A model generated the notes under the pieces. That model made no database searches, was not told the DNA's origin, and saw only the letters and a program-made list of their open reading frames with translations. Both the position numbers and the translations under genes were made by a program. This document shows positions 24,012-35,980 of a stretch of DNA of 64,000 nucleotides, in pieces (positions within the stretch are counted from its first letter, which is position 1; every line of letters starts with the position of its first letter). Source of the DNA: Acanthaster planci (Eukaryota > Echinodermata > Asteroidea > Valvatida > Acanthasteridae); NCBI RefSeq assembly GCF_001949145.1, contig NW_019091478.1, positions 372,006-436,005 of the forward strand, written 5' to 3'.

Positions 24012-25007
24012 TCAGGTTGGAGGGAGCTGCCCGTGGTGCACTCGGTTTCTTCGAAGCCCTGCCCGGAGGACCCCCTTCAGCTGAGTTCGAAAATGTTCGT
24101 ACATGAAGCAGTAAATGATGGGATTCACAACCATGTTGCAGGCCACCAACGCGATAAATGCTTCATACACCGACTCGCTGACAAAAATGCCAAACGTTGC
24201 GGCGACAAACTCGAACTCGGCAGGGGTCCAGCAGATGATGAACGCACTGCCGACAAGCAGGACGATCTTCCGCACGTTCTCCTTTGCGCTGCGAAAGAAA
24301 TTCTGTCGCGGGTTTCCTGGACGCATATTTCTCTTCCTCAAAGTGATATATATTCTGGCATGCGTATACAGCAGAATTACAATGGGCAACAGGTACTCTG
24401 TTGTCACCGCTATGAGAGAAGTGGCCCGCGCAAGAGTTGGGTCCACAGGCACAGGCCGACAATACCCCTGGTACGGCTCAAACACAAAAACAAAGTGAAA
24501 AGCGTGGGCCAAGCCGACTCCCCACGGAATCGCTCCCGTGAACTTCACTTTCTGCGATGAAATCATTTTGCGATGTTTGAGCGGATAGCAGGTGGCCAGG
24601 AACCTGTCCAGCGAGATGATGACGAGGTTACTAGTGGACGCCATGTACATAGTCCACAACAAGACGTCTACGTACAGAAAACGACAGATCAATTCGTCGT
24701 GGAAGTTGTTTTCAGTAGACACCACGGGAATTGGGTCCTTGACAACTCTGTGAAGGAAGAAGACCACTGCCGTAATGGCGTCAATGATGGACTGGTGTAG
24801 GATGAGGCGATTTACGGTTGAGCTGAACATGCGGCGTCTGACCAGCATGACGGTTATCACCAGGCCGTTCCCGAGGAAAGCCAGGCAGGCGATGCTGGTG
24901 TTGACGGCGATCTGTAGCGGACTGCGGGGCCCCGATGCCCAAAACTCTGTTTCGTTGTCAAAGCCTCCGGTCCACTGAACCTGCTCCCAGTAACTGGTAT
25001 CGGACAT
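24012..25007 (-). CDS. Rhodopsin-like (class A) GPCR, paralogue 2, 331 residues, intronless
   Basis: Plasma-membrane seven-helix receptor; ligand not identifiable. Residue landmarks: NET glycosylation site at 18; helix 1 with GNGLVI (47-52); helix 2 with Asp76; conserved Cys108 at the top of helix 3 and Cys183 in loop 2 (likely disulfide); DRF at 134-136 in place of the usual DRY; helix 5 around 195-222; CWTP at 259-262 in helix 6; NPIIY at 295-299 in helix 7. I chose ATG 25007 because the paralogue starts at the same point (MSxTSxWEQ) and a TATA motif lies about 100 bp upstream. The open frame extending to 25313 has no counterpart there. The gene is in tandem with paralogue 1, 5.5 kb away, suggesting local duplication, perhaps by retroposition given no introns. 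Confidence 0.9.
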   Translation of the reverse strand: MSDTSYWEQVQWTGGFDNETEFWASGPRSPLQIAVNTSIACLAFLGNGLVITVMLVRRRMFSSTVNRLILHQSIIDAITAVVFFLHRVVKDPIPVVSTENNFHDELICRFLYVDVLLWTMYMASTSNLVIISLDRFLATCYPLKHRKMISSQKVKFTGAIPWGVGLAHAFHFVFVFEPYQGYCRPVPVDPTLARATSLIAVTTEYLLPIVILLYTHARIYITLRKRNMRPGNPRQNFFRSAKENVRKIVLLVGSAFIICWTPAEFEFVAATFGIFVSESVYEAFIALVACNMVVNPIIYCFMYEHFRTQLKGVLRAGLRRNRVHHGQLPPT

Positions 25008-25103
25008 GGCGAATTTCTGTGGGACCAGACACTGACTCCTATAATTGTCAGATGAATGCCGAATCAACGCTTCCTGTTTGCAGCTGAGAAAGGTTGTCGG
25101 CAC

Positions 25104-25111
25104 TTTATATA
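25104..25111 (-). promoter_or_regulatory. TATA box upstream of GPCR paralogue 2
   Basis: On the minus strand: CCTTTTATATAAAGTGCCG. It sits 97 bp above the chosen ATG, leaving room for a leader of about 65 nt. Confidence 0.5.
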
Positions 25112-26984
25112 AAAGGCTGCCCTGCATGCAAGACAATGAGCGTGCGAGGTAAACAGTTGGCTCTTCTGGAGAGGCACGAGGTCCAGCTTTACACGTCATG
25201 ATGACGCAGAGCTCACAGCTCTTTGGGTGTAACGAAGACAACTTACAAATTTCATTTACATATTTTATTGTGTCACATTGTTCACCGCGTTTGCTGGGAA
25301 CATGAATATTCAAATATTCAAAAGCTTCAAATCTTACTTAACATGAATATTGTCATCGTCTACATTCTAGACGTGGTATGTGTGGGGATGCAAGCCTCGC
25401 GTGAAAGCCACGTGGGGCGAGGGCCGTGGAACGATTTTCTATTAAAAGGGGCAGTTGTGAGACCATCAGGTACCAGTCATTAACTTAATAATCCCTGGCC
25501 CATTACACAACCTGCCGAAAGTCCGGCCTCTTCCTCCCATTTCTGCTATCAGTGTGGGGTGGATAGCCAGTTGTGTTACTGATACATAAAAATGTGTAAC
25601 AACCAACCCCGCCAAGGAGTGACTGATCACAGCATCTCCGAAGCCAAATCTCCATCTCCATCGCATTGTCCGGATGGAGCAGGTGTGGAATAGATGTCTG
25701 ACGACCCGTGATAATGTCATTTGCAAAATGGTTATAGAATAGTCCCTCAATGTGTAATCACCTCGCAATTACCAGCGACATCTGCCATCAATCCATTTTG
25801 ATTGATGGGTCTTGACTCGAGGGCCGCATCTTATATCTTATGTAATCATGTATTGGTTTTTACAGTCTGTTGAGGCGACAAAATTCTTGATGTAATTTTT
25901 CTTTTTTTTTTTTAAACGTGTTGGTCGGGCTATGGGTAATAAAAAAAAACCTTTCAACGCCGGAGGTGGCGTTTCTCTGACTAGCTGTAGTATCGTTGCG
26001 TTCCTTAAATATCAGGTTGGTGGTAGCATGGACTTTTCTAGTGTCTACAGGATGTGATATTTGGGGTGAACAATTTATTAAAAGGTGGACGGGATACAAG
26101 GGGTTTGGGTGACAGTCATACTGTATATTTGGTTTATTGCTATCATTTCTCTTTATCAAAGTCCAATCTGGGTTTGAAGAAGGTGTAGCTTAACATAATA
26201 CAACACATGAAAGGTAAAGTTATAGAGAGGCGAAGTTGTATGCAAGTGTAACTGAACTACGGTTTGGCAGGACCATTGGAAATGCAAGTCAGATGGATCG
26301 GTACGGTACGGGTGTGTCGCATCGCACAACTAGGCTACACTCATTGGGCCGCACCGTGGTGGGAGCTGTCCCGGGCCACCACGGTGACAAGCAATAGCTG
26401 GACAGGGCCAGCGCTGGTATGTACCGACCGCACTGCCGCTCAGACCGCAATGTGGTGAGCGCAATGACAGAATCGCCGCACTATGTAGAGTCGGGAGGAC
26501 TGGGGCTTGTTAGCAAGACAAGGGTGACGAGGGACACGGGGGTGTCTCGCCTGGCAATCGGTTCGGATGTGGCGGTGACGGGCCGCTATGACTCTCACTA
26601 GCACTTTGAGCTAGTTCGTACCGCTGTCGCATCGGTCCAAGCTAAGCTAACTGGGCATTCATATGGTTACATTTCTTCGCCATAAGAATGGTTACCATCG
26701 CACGTCTCTTGGAAAGGGTCGAACCACCGCACTACGTTAGGTTTGCTCAGCAAAAGGGTTTGGTCCGCCACACCACACTGACGAGCTAGGGAAAATCTTC
26801 TCAACTTATAGGAATTAGAGGCTTAGAAATTAATAAAATATGAGCGTCGTTGAACAGCTCAAACGATGGGAATCTTCAATCTCAAAGCTCACATGACTTC
26901 CTCCCAGAGTCGTGCGCAAGAATCTAAGTGTCGTGTGTAAAAAGATGCAAATTTTACACAGAGTAAGAAGTCACGTGTACCCGT

Positions 26985-27130
26985 ACATAGTGTGGACCTC
27001 TGCACAAAAGAAGTCCATATAGGGTATGGTGGCGTTGTGCAGGCGTGTGGCATACATAATGTGGACCTCTTCACGAAAGAAGTCCACATAATGTAGGATA
27101 TGATGGCGTTGGGTGTATACATGTGCACAC
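26985..27130 (+). repeat. two tandem copies of a hairpin-bearing repeat; inverted relative at 35877-35980
   Basis: Each copy contains GTGGACCTCT(G/T)CAC(A/G)AAAG followed by AAGTCCA, so GTGGAC and GTCCAC can pair around a short loop, then 'ggtatggtggcgttg'. Copy starts are near 26989 and 27057. Confidence 0.65.
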
Positions 27131-27271
27131 AAGGCACCATGTTTCGAAACACGATCGACCACACAATCACAGCGTCAGTGGCCATCATAAACACTTCATA
27201 AATAAACAATATGGTGACTACCATTGCATTTTGGGCATGAAAGTTGCCGTTTTTGGAAACACAGCAAGCTT

Positions 27272-27486
27272 AATACCTCCAATTTGGAAATTCTGTTCAA
27301 AGAAAACAGGCTTCGGTACGGAGCTCCGAAGGAACGGACACTGGTTTGGACCATACCATTATCCATAATACCTCCAATTTGGAGATATCCATTAATACCT
27401 CCAATTTGGAGATTCTGTTCGAAGAAAACAAGCTTCGGTACGGAGCTCCGAAGGAACGGACACTGGTTTGGACCATATCATTATCT
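27272..27486 (+). repeat. tandem repeat, about 95 bp, two full and one partial copy
   Basis: Units begin AATACCTCCAATTTGGA at 27272, 27367 (truncated) and 27393. The full units share CTTCGGTACGGAGCTCCGAA, itself a palindrome (TTCGG..CCGAA), and GGACACTGGTTTGGACCAT. Confidence 0.8.
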
Positions 27487-27607
27487 AAAGGGTGATAGCG
27501 AGATGATATATTCAACTTCCAAAGTTTCATACAGAAACTTTAATTCTAAACCAGTCGAAATTCTTCTTTTGTATGTTAGTTACGGTTATATATTTATTTA
27601 CTTAATA

Positions 27608-27650
27608 ATGAGTTTAGGCTTACCGAAGACTTCGGTAAGCTTAAACTCAT
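27608..27650. repeat. 43-bp near-perfect palindrome
   Basis: Two 21-nt arms (ATGAGTTTAGGCTTACCGAA G / its inverse) surround one central base, with one mismatch. It is flanked by AT-rich DNA. Confidence 0.85.
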
Positions 27651-28940
27651 CAAAACTCGTCAGAAGGCGTATTGGCAGTTTGTTTATTATCTGTTCACAT
27701 AGACTCTTCCAATACTTTACACACATTTTCACTGCGCCCGTTTTGGTATTTGAACGAATTGTGTTTTCAAAAGATCGTCCGTCTGAGAAAAAAAAACATG
27801 TCTTCGCAAAATGACAGCATTTCTGGCGGTAAGATTTTACAGATGGTATGACACAAATATGTACTTACTTTACAGAAAGCTATTTCAAGATAATTGGACA
27901 GTTTCATTTTTGAGATCTTGCAAATCCTACACATTGCCTTTAAAGCGTGCATACTTAAATACTGGTCCTTGGTTCGGTGCAGGTTTTCTGCATGTCTGTG
28001 AACTGCATTGATTTCATCTTAACGTTAATGTTTTTTCAGGCAAACGGGTAACTTATAAGTTTTGTTCTTAAGTTCTTATCCATTCCAATCCAATGTAATC
28101 CATTCCATCCAATCCAAGTCCAACTTTCTCTTGTACCTTCAACCCACAAAATTTAGCTATTTATCTGTTTGTGCGCAAGGACGTACGCACACGTCTATAA
28201 TCAGGAAATCAGTAGGCAGGTGCGAAGTATCTGCCTGGAGACCTTCCTTGTGAGGTTATTGGAAAATTTCATTAGAGCAGTCATGTTTTTAATTTCTAGG
28301 GTTCCCTTTGACTGATCCTCTCAAATACTTCATTCCGAAGTATACACGTTTGTTCACGCCCAAACGCGCATGTGCACTTCATTTTCAAGCAGACGACAGC
28401 GGTTTCTTGTGCGAGCAGACGACCTTCAAAGCACGAAAGTTTTAAAAGAATAACTTACCAAAATGTCCGAAATGAGGCAGAGCAAATGACTTTCCGAACA
28501 ATGTAGATTCGACACCACAAACAACAAACACTTTACTTCTATTCGTAAGATAAGCAACAGTGGAAACAGTAAAAATATCAGAAGTGAAAACAAAAGAGAA
28601 TTTTAAGGACCATTTCAAACAACGAACTAAATCTAAATTGGAAATTTTGCGAGTTTAATTAATTAATTTAAATGCAAAGTTTTGTGAGAAAAGAATCATG
28701 CACCAATTAAAGATCCAAACTTAGTGCGTTGATATGCAATATGAACCCGCCGGTAATTTTTTTGTAAATACTGATGTCATTTTCATCGAGCTATAGGTCG
28801 ATACAACAGAACAACAACGGCGACAGCACACCGGTATAATAATAACAACCCAGTCCACTGGTAATTAACAAGGACTTAAAGATTTACTCTAATCTACACT
28901 AGATGATTAACCGGCGTGTTTGATTAATGACCTTTACCCA

Positions 28941-31900
28941 CTACAGCATACACGCTCTGGCGTTAGCCTTGGCGACTACGTAGAACCCATAGGACAGGGG
29001 AGGCAGAAGTATGGGTCTTCCACCTTTGAGTGGGATCGGTTCTATCTTAGGAAGGATGGTGCTGTTCCTCAGCTGGAGGAGTTGTCCGTTCAGGCTCACT
29101 TCCCTGTTGGATTTGAGGGAAAAAAGAATTTCAACGATCCAAAGTGTGGGTGTCATGACTTGGTAAGAGAATACTCCAAACGAGAAACGGAGAGTAAGCC
29201 ATCGTTTCTGACTTTTCCTTTATGTTTCGACATTCGATTTTTTAAGTGAAGGTAAGTGTTATCCCCTCACGGTTCTCGGCGCAAGAGGCAAAGAGGAGGC
29301 ATTCGGAGTAATGCCGTGGAACGATTTCCAAGGAAGTAAATTTGATTGAAGCGCTCTCCCACCCCAAAAGTTTTTTTTTAAAGTAACGATGAAATCGCAC
29401 TCACAGTGACGTCATTCCTTCTGGCCCATGTGGCGTCAGCAAATACTGGTCTGTCATTTGCCCTTCCAGCTTCTGCATCAACGTGATGTTGGCCGACTCG
29501 GTCTTATGCATATTCAGCACGATTAGGGTCACTGCACCTGCGTCGTAGCCGCTACGACTGAGAAAACGAAATCTCATTGCAAAAGTGGAAAAAATTCCGG
29601 AAATCGCTCACTTTTTAACAGCAATTAAAAACAACAGCCACCAGCATGCAGTAAATAAAAAGAGAAAATGCAGTGTTCTCAATATATGAGATAAATCGTA
29701 CTTTGTTAGCAAATTCATCGAAGGCGCAAACAAAATCATTGAAAAGGGGAACTGAATAAGCCGTTTGCAAGTAACACTTGAATACAATCTGGTACACTGA
29801 GTTCTTTAAATTCACGAGAACATGACAATTTGAATTCTCCATACTAAAGACGCTGTTACTATTATACCTCATGATCAAGGGCAAGTTTGTGCTTAGAAAC
29901 ACAAGAGACGCCCTGGGCACAAAGAAACTTGTCCATTCCAGAGATGGTGGTCGCTCTGCAAAAGCTTGCCCCGAATCTCGAGGTATAGCAACAGTGTCTT
30001 CAGTCTGAGGACTTGAAATTATGTTCATGTGCAACGAGATAGCACAGTGTATCAGATTCTATTTAAATTTAACTCACAAAAGGCTTATTAAAATAGTAGC
30101 AAAAGTATGTATCTCAAACACTATCAAATGGCAGACAATACGGATAGATGACACTGTTTATTGAAAGCAGCACGCAGAGATAAAGTGCCCAAATTCGAAG
30201 ATGGTCCTACAATGACGGTGCTCATTATAGAGTGTTCTGTGTAACCAAATAAGGAAAGTCGAATGACAATTACTTCCTTTTTTGTTGTCTCTTATCAGTT
30301 GGGGCAGTCATTCCCGATTCCGTATAGCCTACCCCCTGCCCCGTGCACATGTGCATGGTCACCGTCAGGAACTTCGAAGGCCCCACATCATTTCGTGGCA
30401 AGCTGAAGTCAGCTTGGTTCCCAGGTGTTGCTGACTTTGGTTCGCTAATAAAACTCACTTGGTTGGTGTGCAGTGGGCATACACTCGCACGTAATTCTCA
30501 TCTGCACGCTCCCCGTTACGCGGAGTTGGCACTCGGGTAATCTCAGCATGGAGAACTCTCGGACCGACCAGCTGCTTGTAAATGTAGGCAATCCAATAAT
30601 CCTGTGAGAATAAAAATGTTGCTGTCAACATGCACATGAGAGACCGCGGTCAATTACCTTTTATATATCCTTTTCGCACTGGCATCCTTTGATTTCCCTC
30701 AAATCGAAAGAGCTCTAACCGTTAAAGAAACAAATGTCATTTTTTGTTGTAGAGTTGTGCAGTTTCTTTTGACAAGCGTTAATTTAGCTTGGACCTTCTC
30801 ACAGTTTGGACAGTTAAATTTCTGCTAAACACACTGACGGTAATTATGCACCGGTTTTGGGTCCAGGTTTTCGAGGTCCAGCATGGTATAATGACCACCG
30901 TAGTACGCTTGTCGCAACACCACGCCGAGTCCCATCTTAGCACTCATCCCAAGTTTGTCTAGAAATCTGAAAGCAAAACCAACGAACAATGAATATCAAA
31001 ATGTGTGGATTCTGAGAATGAAACAGCGCCTTGCCGAGGTTTTTGTAAACTTATTTTCATTGCACGAGTCTGATTCACTAACTTCCGTTACTGGACTCAT
31101 GAATCGGAGACAAGACTAAAAGCGATGTCTGTCCCCAGCCAAATGTGGCTTTTGGTAGTGTGCGTGCGGGACGCGCCGAGTACGTGCGACCAATTTCTGT
31201 TTATGATGTATGGTTTTCGTGCGTGCACGAGCCTGGTTGAGAAACTTCCCACTAGCCTGTTTCTTCTTCGCCGATGAGGTCGCACTTCAACTCGTGGCAG
31301 ATAGCCAAACAGCTCGCAGCTCTAGGCAAAACCTTGTGTAACGAAATTGCACGCTTCTTGATCGCCTGATTCCAACCAAAAGAGCCTCTCTTGCTGAGAA
31401 AATAGCGCCCTCTCTTGTTCCAGCGCGCGGCCCATAGAGACCTGTCGCATATTATATACAGCGTTTTCGCACACGGTTTTTTTCTTTGCATGACAATTTT
31501 TAAATGATGTTTTCAAACTCACAGAAACCCAGCAACGAATCTGTCGGAGATATTCGGCGCTCCGCCCCCGAAGGCACTGCCCGTTTCACCCAGCCAGACC
31601 TGCGACCCTGGCCCACGGGACTCGGTTACCACGGACTTCACCAGCTTGATCTGACCTGGGAGCAGACCGTCGAGGGTTTTCGGGTTGAGGAAATCGTCTA
31701 CAGTGGCTTCCCTGCCGTCGAGGTAGTAGCTGTGAAACGTGGTGGCATTCGTGGTGTTTGTCTTTGAAAGAAATCTGTCGGTCAGAAAGAAGTTGGGGTT
31801 TGCTGCCACTTTCAAATCAGAAATATACACGTTTGACAGCTTAATCCAAGCACAGTGTCAAAATGGACTGAAGAAAATTAGCTTAATGGTGATCACAGAG

Positions 31901-34900
31901 GCTAAAGACGCCGCAGCACGAAGTTGCGGCAAAAAAAAAAACCAAGGAATGACTGTATTTCAAAGTCAACTTCTTGAGGCTTCAGTGGTAGTTAATGCAT
32001 TACTAATTGGGGGAAAGCCAACATAGTACTTGTACGTGCTTCGTTAAAGAGTATGGTGCCTTCAAGATAACGGTGCCAAGCTCACAAACAGAAAGTCGCA
32101 AATATATTGTACATGCATATGAATTTCGAATGAGTATCGAAGCCCAGGCACGCGCAATATATTAAGCGACTTCTCGTATAGATAAACCGGACGAGTCATG
32201 GGACGATCGCCGGTAATTTGCAGAGGTCCCTGCCAAAAGCAGTAAGCCTTGAGACGCTGTATAGAGTCACTAATTGGCGGAAGTCGCTATGTCCAAGTCC
32301 CAACACAAAAACAAATGCATCAGGGAGGAGGGTCCAGTGACGTTGTTGGATTCGTCTATGCCGAAGACCTAAAAGGTTGCCTTTTAAATACCCCCCCCCA
32401 AAAAAAACAGCGGCCCCCTTTGTTGAAGGAAGCTCGAATTCCAGTAGTTGCGATGACGTTACCCCTTCAGCAAGGCGGTTGTCTTTTCCCTGCCGACACC
32501 ACTAATGTCGGGCCCGTACACAGCAGCGCCGACATACTGGGATCGATCATTGAGGGCCTTGCGGAGCATGTTGAAATCAACACCAATCTGGCTCCCGGAC
32601 AAACTCATGTTGATTTTTTTCTTGAAAGCGTTTGGCTCTTCAGGAGATGAAAATTAAAAACAAACACACATTCGCAAGTTATCGATAACTTTGGTATAAA
32701 ATCTTTTTGCTTTAGCGTCTCAAAAATCAAGCAACCGGTTTTTTTTCACAATGAAAAAATTGACAAACCTCAACTTTTAAAAAGGAAGTCTGGCTTTTGA
32801 CCGGTAAAATAATGGTCGCAGGTTCTTCAGTTGCAAGAAAAAGGAGCCATTAATTATTATACCAAGGCATGTTACGATACAGAAACTATAGGATAACTTG
32901 TGTGAAAGCAGTTTTCGTCCACAAATATATGCGTCTGTCAATCTCAAACTATTTTACGATCCTGTGGCCATAATGCGACGATTACACGTCAAAGGAAATG
33001 CAAATGGAAGCGAAATGATATTTAATGATTAAAAAAAATCCCATTTTTTAGACAATTGAGGGCGCTGTTACATGTACGACTATGCTTCCTTATGTTCAAA
33101 TTGTGAACACAGATTAAAGAAAAGGTTGATTGTTTTCTTATTGCTACGTATTTACACAACAAATTACCAAAGAAGAGAAGAATAAGGCCAGCAAAATCTG
33201 TTCAAAATGCATGAATTTCTGCGCACAAACCGAGGTAACATTGAGGTTGTCTTCCTGGGATATCGTCACAGCTTTGCTCATGAATATGCAAAATACTATT
33301 AGCATAAAACAACAAAGGAAGCAAAACAAACAGCGTCCTCAATTGTCCAACAAAGCAGGGATTATTTTAAATAGTGATGCAAAAATTGGAAATGAGGTTA
33401 ATTAAGACACACAGATGCATTTTAAGGTTTGTATTAAAAAATCCATTGCAGCTACCCATGAAGAGGGCTGCAAACAAAAGTAAAATCCGGTTCCGTATTA
33501 CCATTGCCTAGTTCCCAGGCCACGTCGTACTTATTGTAATCGAAAAGTTTCTCGGCATTTCCAGGGTCCCATCCTCCTTCCTCTGTTCTTAGCAACAGGT
33601 TTAGCCCGAAGATTAATCGCAACCCCGTGTCAACGCAGAAACGATTGATCCCGTCCCAGTCTTCAGCTGCGGAGTTAAAAAGAAAACAGCTAGAGTCGAT
33701 TTCATTAAGTTGAGCCAAACGGGACTAGTCTTTACCCAGGGATTTCTCCAGGGATAACCCCCTTTAATTTATTCGCTTTTAAAGCTCTCCCAACAGCTCC
33801 TTGAAGATTCAGTTTCTTTGCATAGCAGCATATGGACTTACCCTCTTGAAGGCAAATGACTGGGAAACTGTACTTGACAAGGTGCAATTTTTGGACTTTG
33901 TTATAAGGCAGCATATAAATGTACCCGAGGCAGCAAAGGACATTATTCTAAGCCGGGTTTGAGAAATACGCCGAGGTTTATTACACGAATAATGTGAGAG
34001 ACCATGCTAGTGGAAGGGTGGATCAACGTTAAATACGTACGGCAAAAGTACGTCAGTGGGTTGTTAACATCAACGTCAAAACCAGACGGCTTGCCGCCGC
34101 ACGGATTTTTGAAGACAAGGAAATCTTCCGCCGTGCCTCCCAGACGTAAATAAGCTGGCGACAGGGCCCGCGTCAGCGCCTGCAATTTTGCCGAACTGTT
34201 TATGTTGGCAATGAATGAAAAATCAAAATACAAACAACACTACTCCTTCCCAGTGAGTGTCTGTCCTGTGCCTTTATTTTCTATATTACGTAGTTAATTC
34301 GGCGTTTCTAAAAGGTAGACAGTTTCCTTGTGAAACAACTAATGAATCATATCCTGCTGTAGAAGTAATGTCTTTAATATTTTAAGGGGTGATATTCATT
34401 TTGACTGACATTATAAACCCGAAACATATTTTGTACATGCGTGGTACGGAGTACAATGCTTTTGAATCATTGACAGTAAATTCTAAATCACATTAAAAAT
34501 TCTTCTAAACCTAATATGGAGGTTTTAAGACATTTCTTGAATTCGGATTGTGTTTACATTTTTTAATTCACAATTTTTGGGCGCTAAAATAATAAATAAT
34601 CTAAATAAAACAAAGTCAAACAAAACAAGCAAAAAAACCCAAACAAACAAACAAAACCAACCAAACAAATAGATAAACGGACAAGTCAAATAAAACTCCA
34701 AAAGACACTGTCTTCAATACGTGTTTCATGTCTTGCCTCAAGTTTCCAACTTGCCTCAAGTTAAAGTTCTTCCAGTGGTCGTTCAGTATACAAACGCCAA
34801 TTGTCACAGAAAGGAATCGCTCATCAGTGACATAGATCGGATATTGGGCTTCCACATCCACTTCATAGTCAGAGATATTGGGGTTCTTAGATCTAGTCAA

Positions 34901-35428
34901 CGCAATTCAGACACAAAGAAACTCTGTAGTATGCCTTCCCACAGCGTTTCGTCATCAGAAAATAAAAATGCTTCACAAGAAACTGTTACAGATCAGAATT
35001 TCAACTAAATCGAGATTGCCCAAGTCGCCTCCACATACTTCCCTTGACGGGGGCTCACGGCAAAATGTGAACACATTTCCCGATATCAATGTCCATAATT
35101 CATAGTTCATTGCATTCTGAATCTAAGGCTGCCAATTCACGACTTCTTGATAACATCTCAGGAGAATGTCTGAGATTCTATCATCCTGGCACCATTCCAG
35201 TGACACGAACTTAACACAAAGTGGGCAATTGATATTCTGGAACACTGTATAAATCTGATCTTGTAACTTGTATCAACTGTGACTTTCAATTTAACTTTCG
35301 TGGAAATTCCCTTGCTACTCAAAATAAGGTTCGGTGAAAAATGCTTTAAAATACGCCTACCTTTCGTCAAAAACGAGGGCACCAACTTGAGCGAAGACCA
35401 GCAAGAACCAAATGAGATGAACTGCCAT
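28941..35428 (-). CDS. HPSE: Heparanase-like endo-beta-glucuronidase (GH79)
   Basis: Secreted/lysosomal retaining hydrolase that cleaves heparan sulfate chains. Exons on the minus strand: 35361-35428, 34755-34892, 34041-34195, 33842-33895 (uncertain), 33502-33666, 32463-32637, 31523-31774, 30852-30966, 30459-30601, 29405-29557, 28941-29103. They join in frame to 526 residues, or 508 without the 54-nt exon. Exon 1 encodes a signal peptide (MAVHLIWFLLVFAQVGALVF). Barrel landmarks are ALSPAYLRLGGT, GLRLIFGLN, WELGNEP (proton donor Glu near 194, codon split between exons) and VWLGETGSAFGGGAP (nucleophile Glu near 315). The tail LSYGFYVVAKANARACML fits the C-terminal beta-domain. Both catalytic glutamates are present, which favours active HPSE over the inactive HPSE2 type. 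Intron 2 uses a GC donor. The linker between AYLRLGGT and LIFGLN is tens of residues shorter than in vertebrate HPSE. Confidence 0.93.
33311..33458. mobile_element. fragment related to the 20784-21570 element
   Basis: 'cagcgtcctcaattgtcc', 'aaagcagggattattttaa' and the end 'attgcagctaccc' match the right half of the TTAA-flanked element in the same orientation. It lies in HPSE intron 5, between the exons at 33502-33666 and 32463-32637. Confidence 0.55.
33842..33895 (-). other. candidate 54-nt cassette exon of HPSE
   Basis: AAAG|TC...GAGG|GTAAGT has a strong donor and is phase 1 on both sides, so it can be included or skipped without changing frame. It would encode QKLHLVKYSFPVICLQE between TYFC and EDWDGIN. 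Its sequence has no clear match to the family, so it may be intronic. Confidence 0.4.
34621..34676. repeat. (CAAA)n microsatellite
   Basis: Imperfect CAAA/CCAAA repeats in HPSE intron 2. Confidence 0.7.
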
Positions 35429-35876
35429 TTTAGAACGAAGTGTGGTTGGCGTTGTTGCCGTATCCCGCGCAAGGAAAAGAGCCCTGCAGGGAAATAATGC
35501 TTTCTTTAATGTGTGCAATATGGAGGCAAATAATCGCAGTTGGTTTTGTTCCCCGGAACTTACCCTGGTCGGCAAATGAAGGAGACGTGCACGTAAAAAT
35601 TGCTTATCCCTTCATACCATGACTAATCACAACAGGCAAATTGGAATAAACCAGGAGCAAAGTTCATGTATCCACACATACCTGTTTGATATGCAAAGTG
35701 TGGACATTCCTTTGTTCTCCTGTGGTTAAGGAAACTTGAGGAAAGTGCTCTTTTTTCTCCAAATAGGATAGCTCCTTCGAGCTGGATTTTTGATGATGAT
35801 TTCTTGGACTGTTCCTCTTCATTTTGCCTTGACCCCAAAATGCTTCTGAAACTGTTTTTCAGAGAGGGGAATGCAA

Positions 35877-35980
35877 TGTGTGGACGTGTGCGAGTCCACA
35901 CAATGCCATCATAACCTACATTATGTGGACTTCTTTTGTGCAGAGGTCCACACTATGTATGTCATGTCTGCACACGTATG
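35877..35980 (-). repeat. inverted relative of the 26985-27130 repeat
   Basis: On the minus strand it reads AGTGTGGACCTCTGCACAAA then AGAAGTCCACATAATGTAGG and TTATGATGGCATTGTGTGGA, matching the two copies near 27.0 kb. One copy lies just upstream of HPSE and the others just downstream, in opposite orientation. Confidence 0.65.

Larger units (their letters stand above)
25314..28940. other. intergenic stretch between GPCR 2 and HPSE
   Basis: No gene seen. 26260-26800 is richer in G+C than its surroundings, with many CGCA/ACCG words but no ORF with family signal. Then come a 75-bp two-copy repeat (26985-27130), a 95-bp tandem repeat (27272-27486) and a near-perfect palindrome (27608-27650). A CCAATCCAT-type low-complexity patch lies at 28078-28120. 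The remainder is AT-rich. Confidence 0.5.

Noticed and set aside
24033-24560. 175-codon plus-strand open frame over GPCR 2
   Set aside because: It is the antisense shadow of the receptor gene and has no family features.
25008-25313. N-terminal extension of the GPCR 2 frame by 102 codons
   Set aside because: Not present in the paralogue, contains a TATA motif, and has no signal-peptide or domain character.
33874-33895. 22-nt micro-exon of HPSE (KNCTLS, donor GTACAG)
   Set aside because: Looks like the family's glycosylation site but breaks the phase between the flanking exons; the 54-nt version keeps it.
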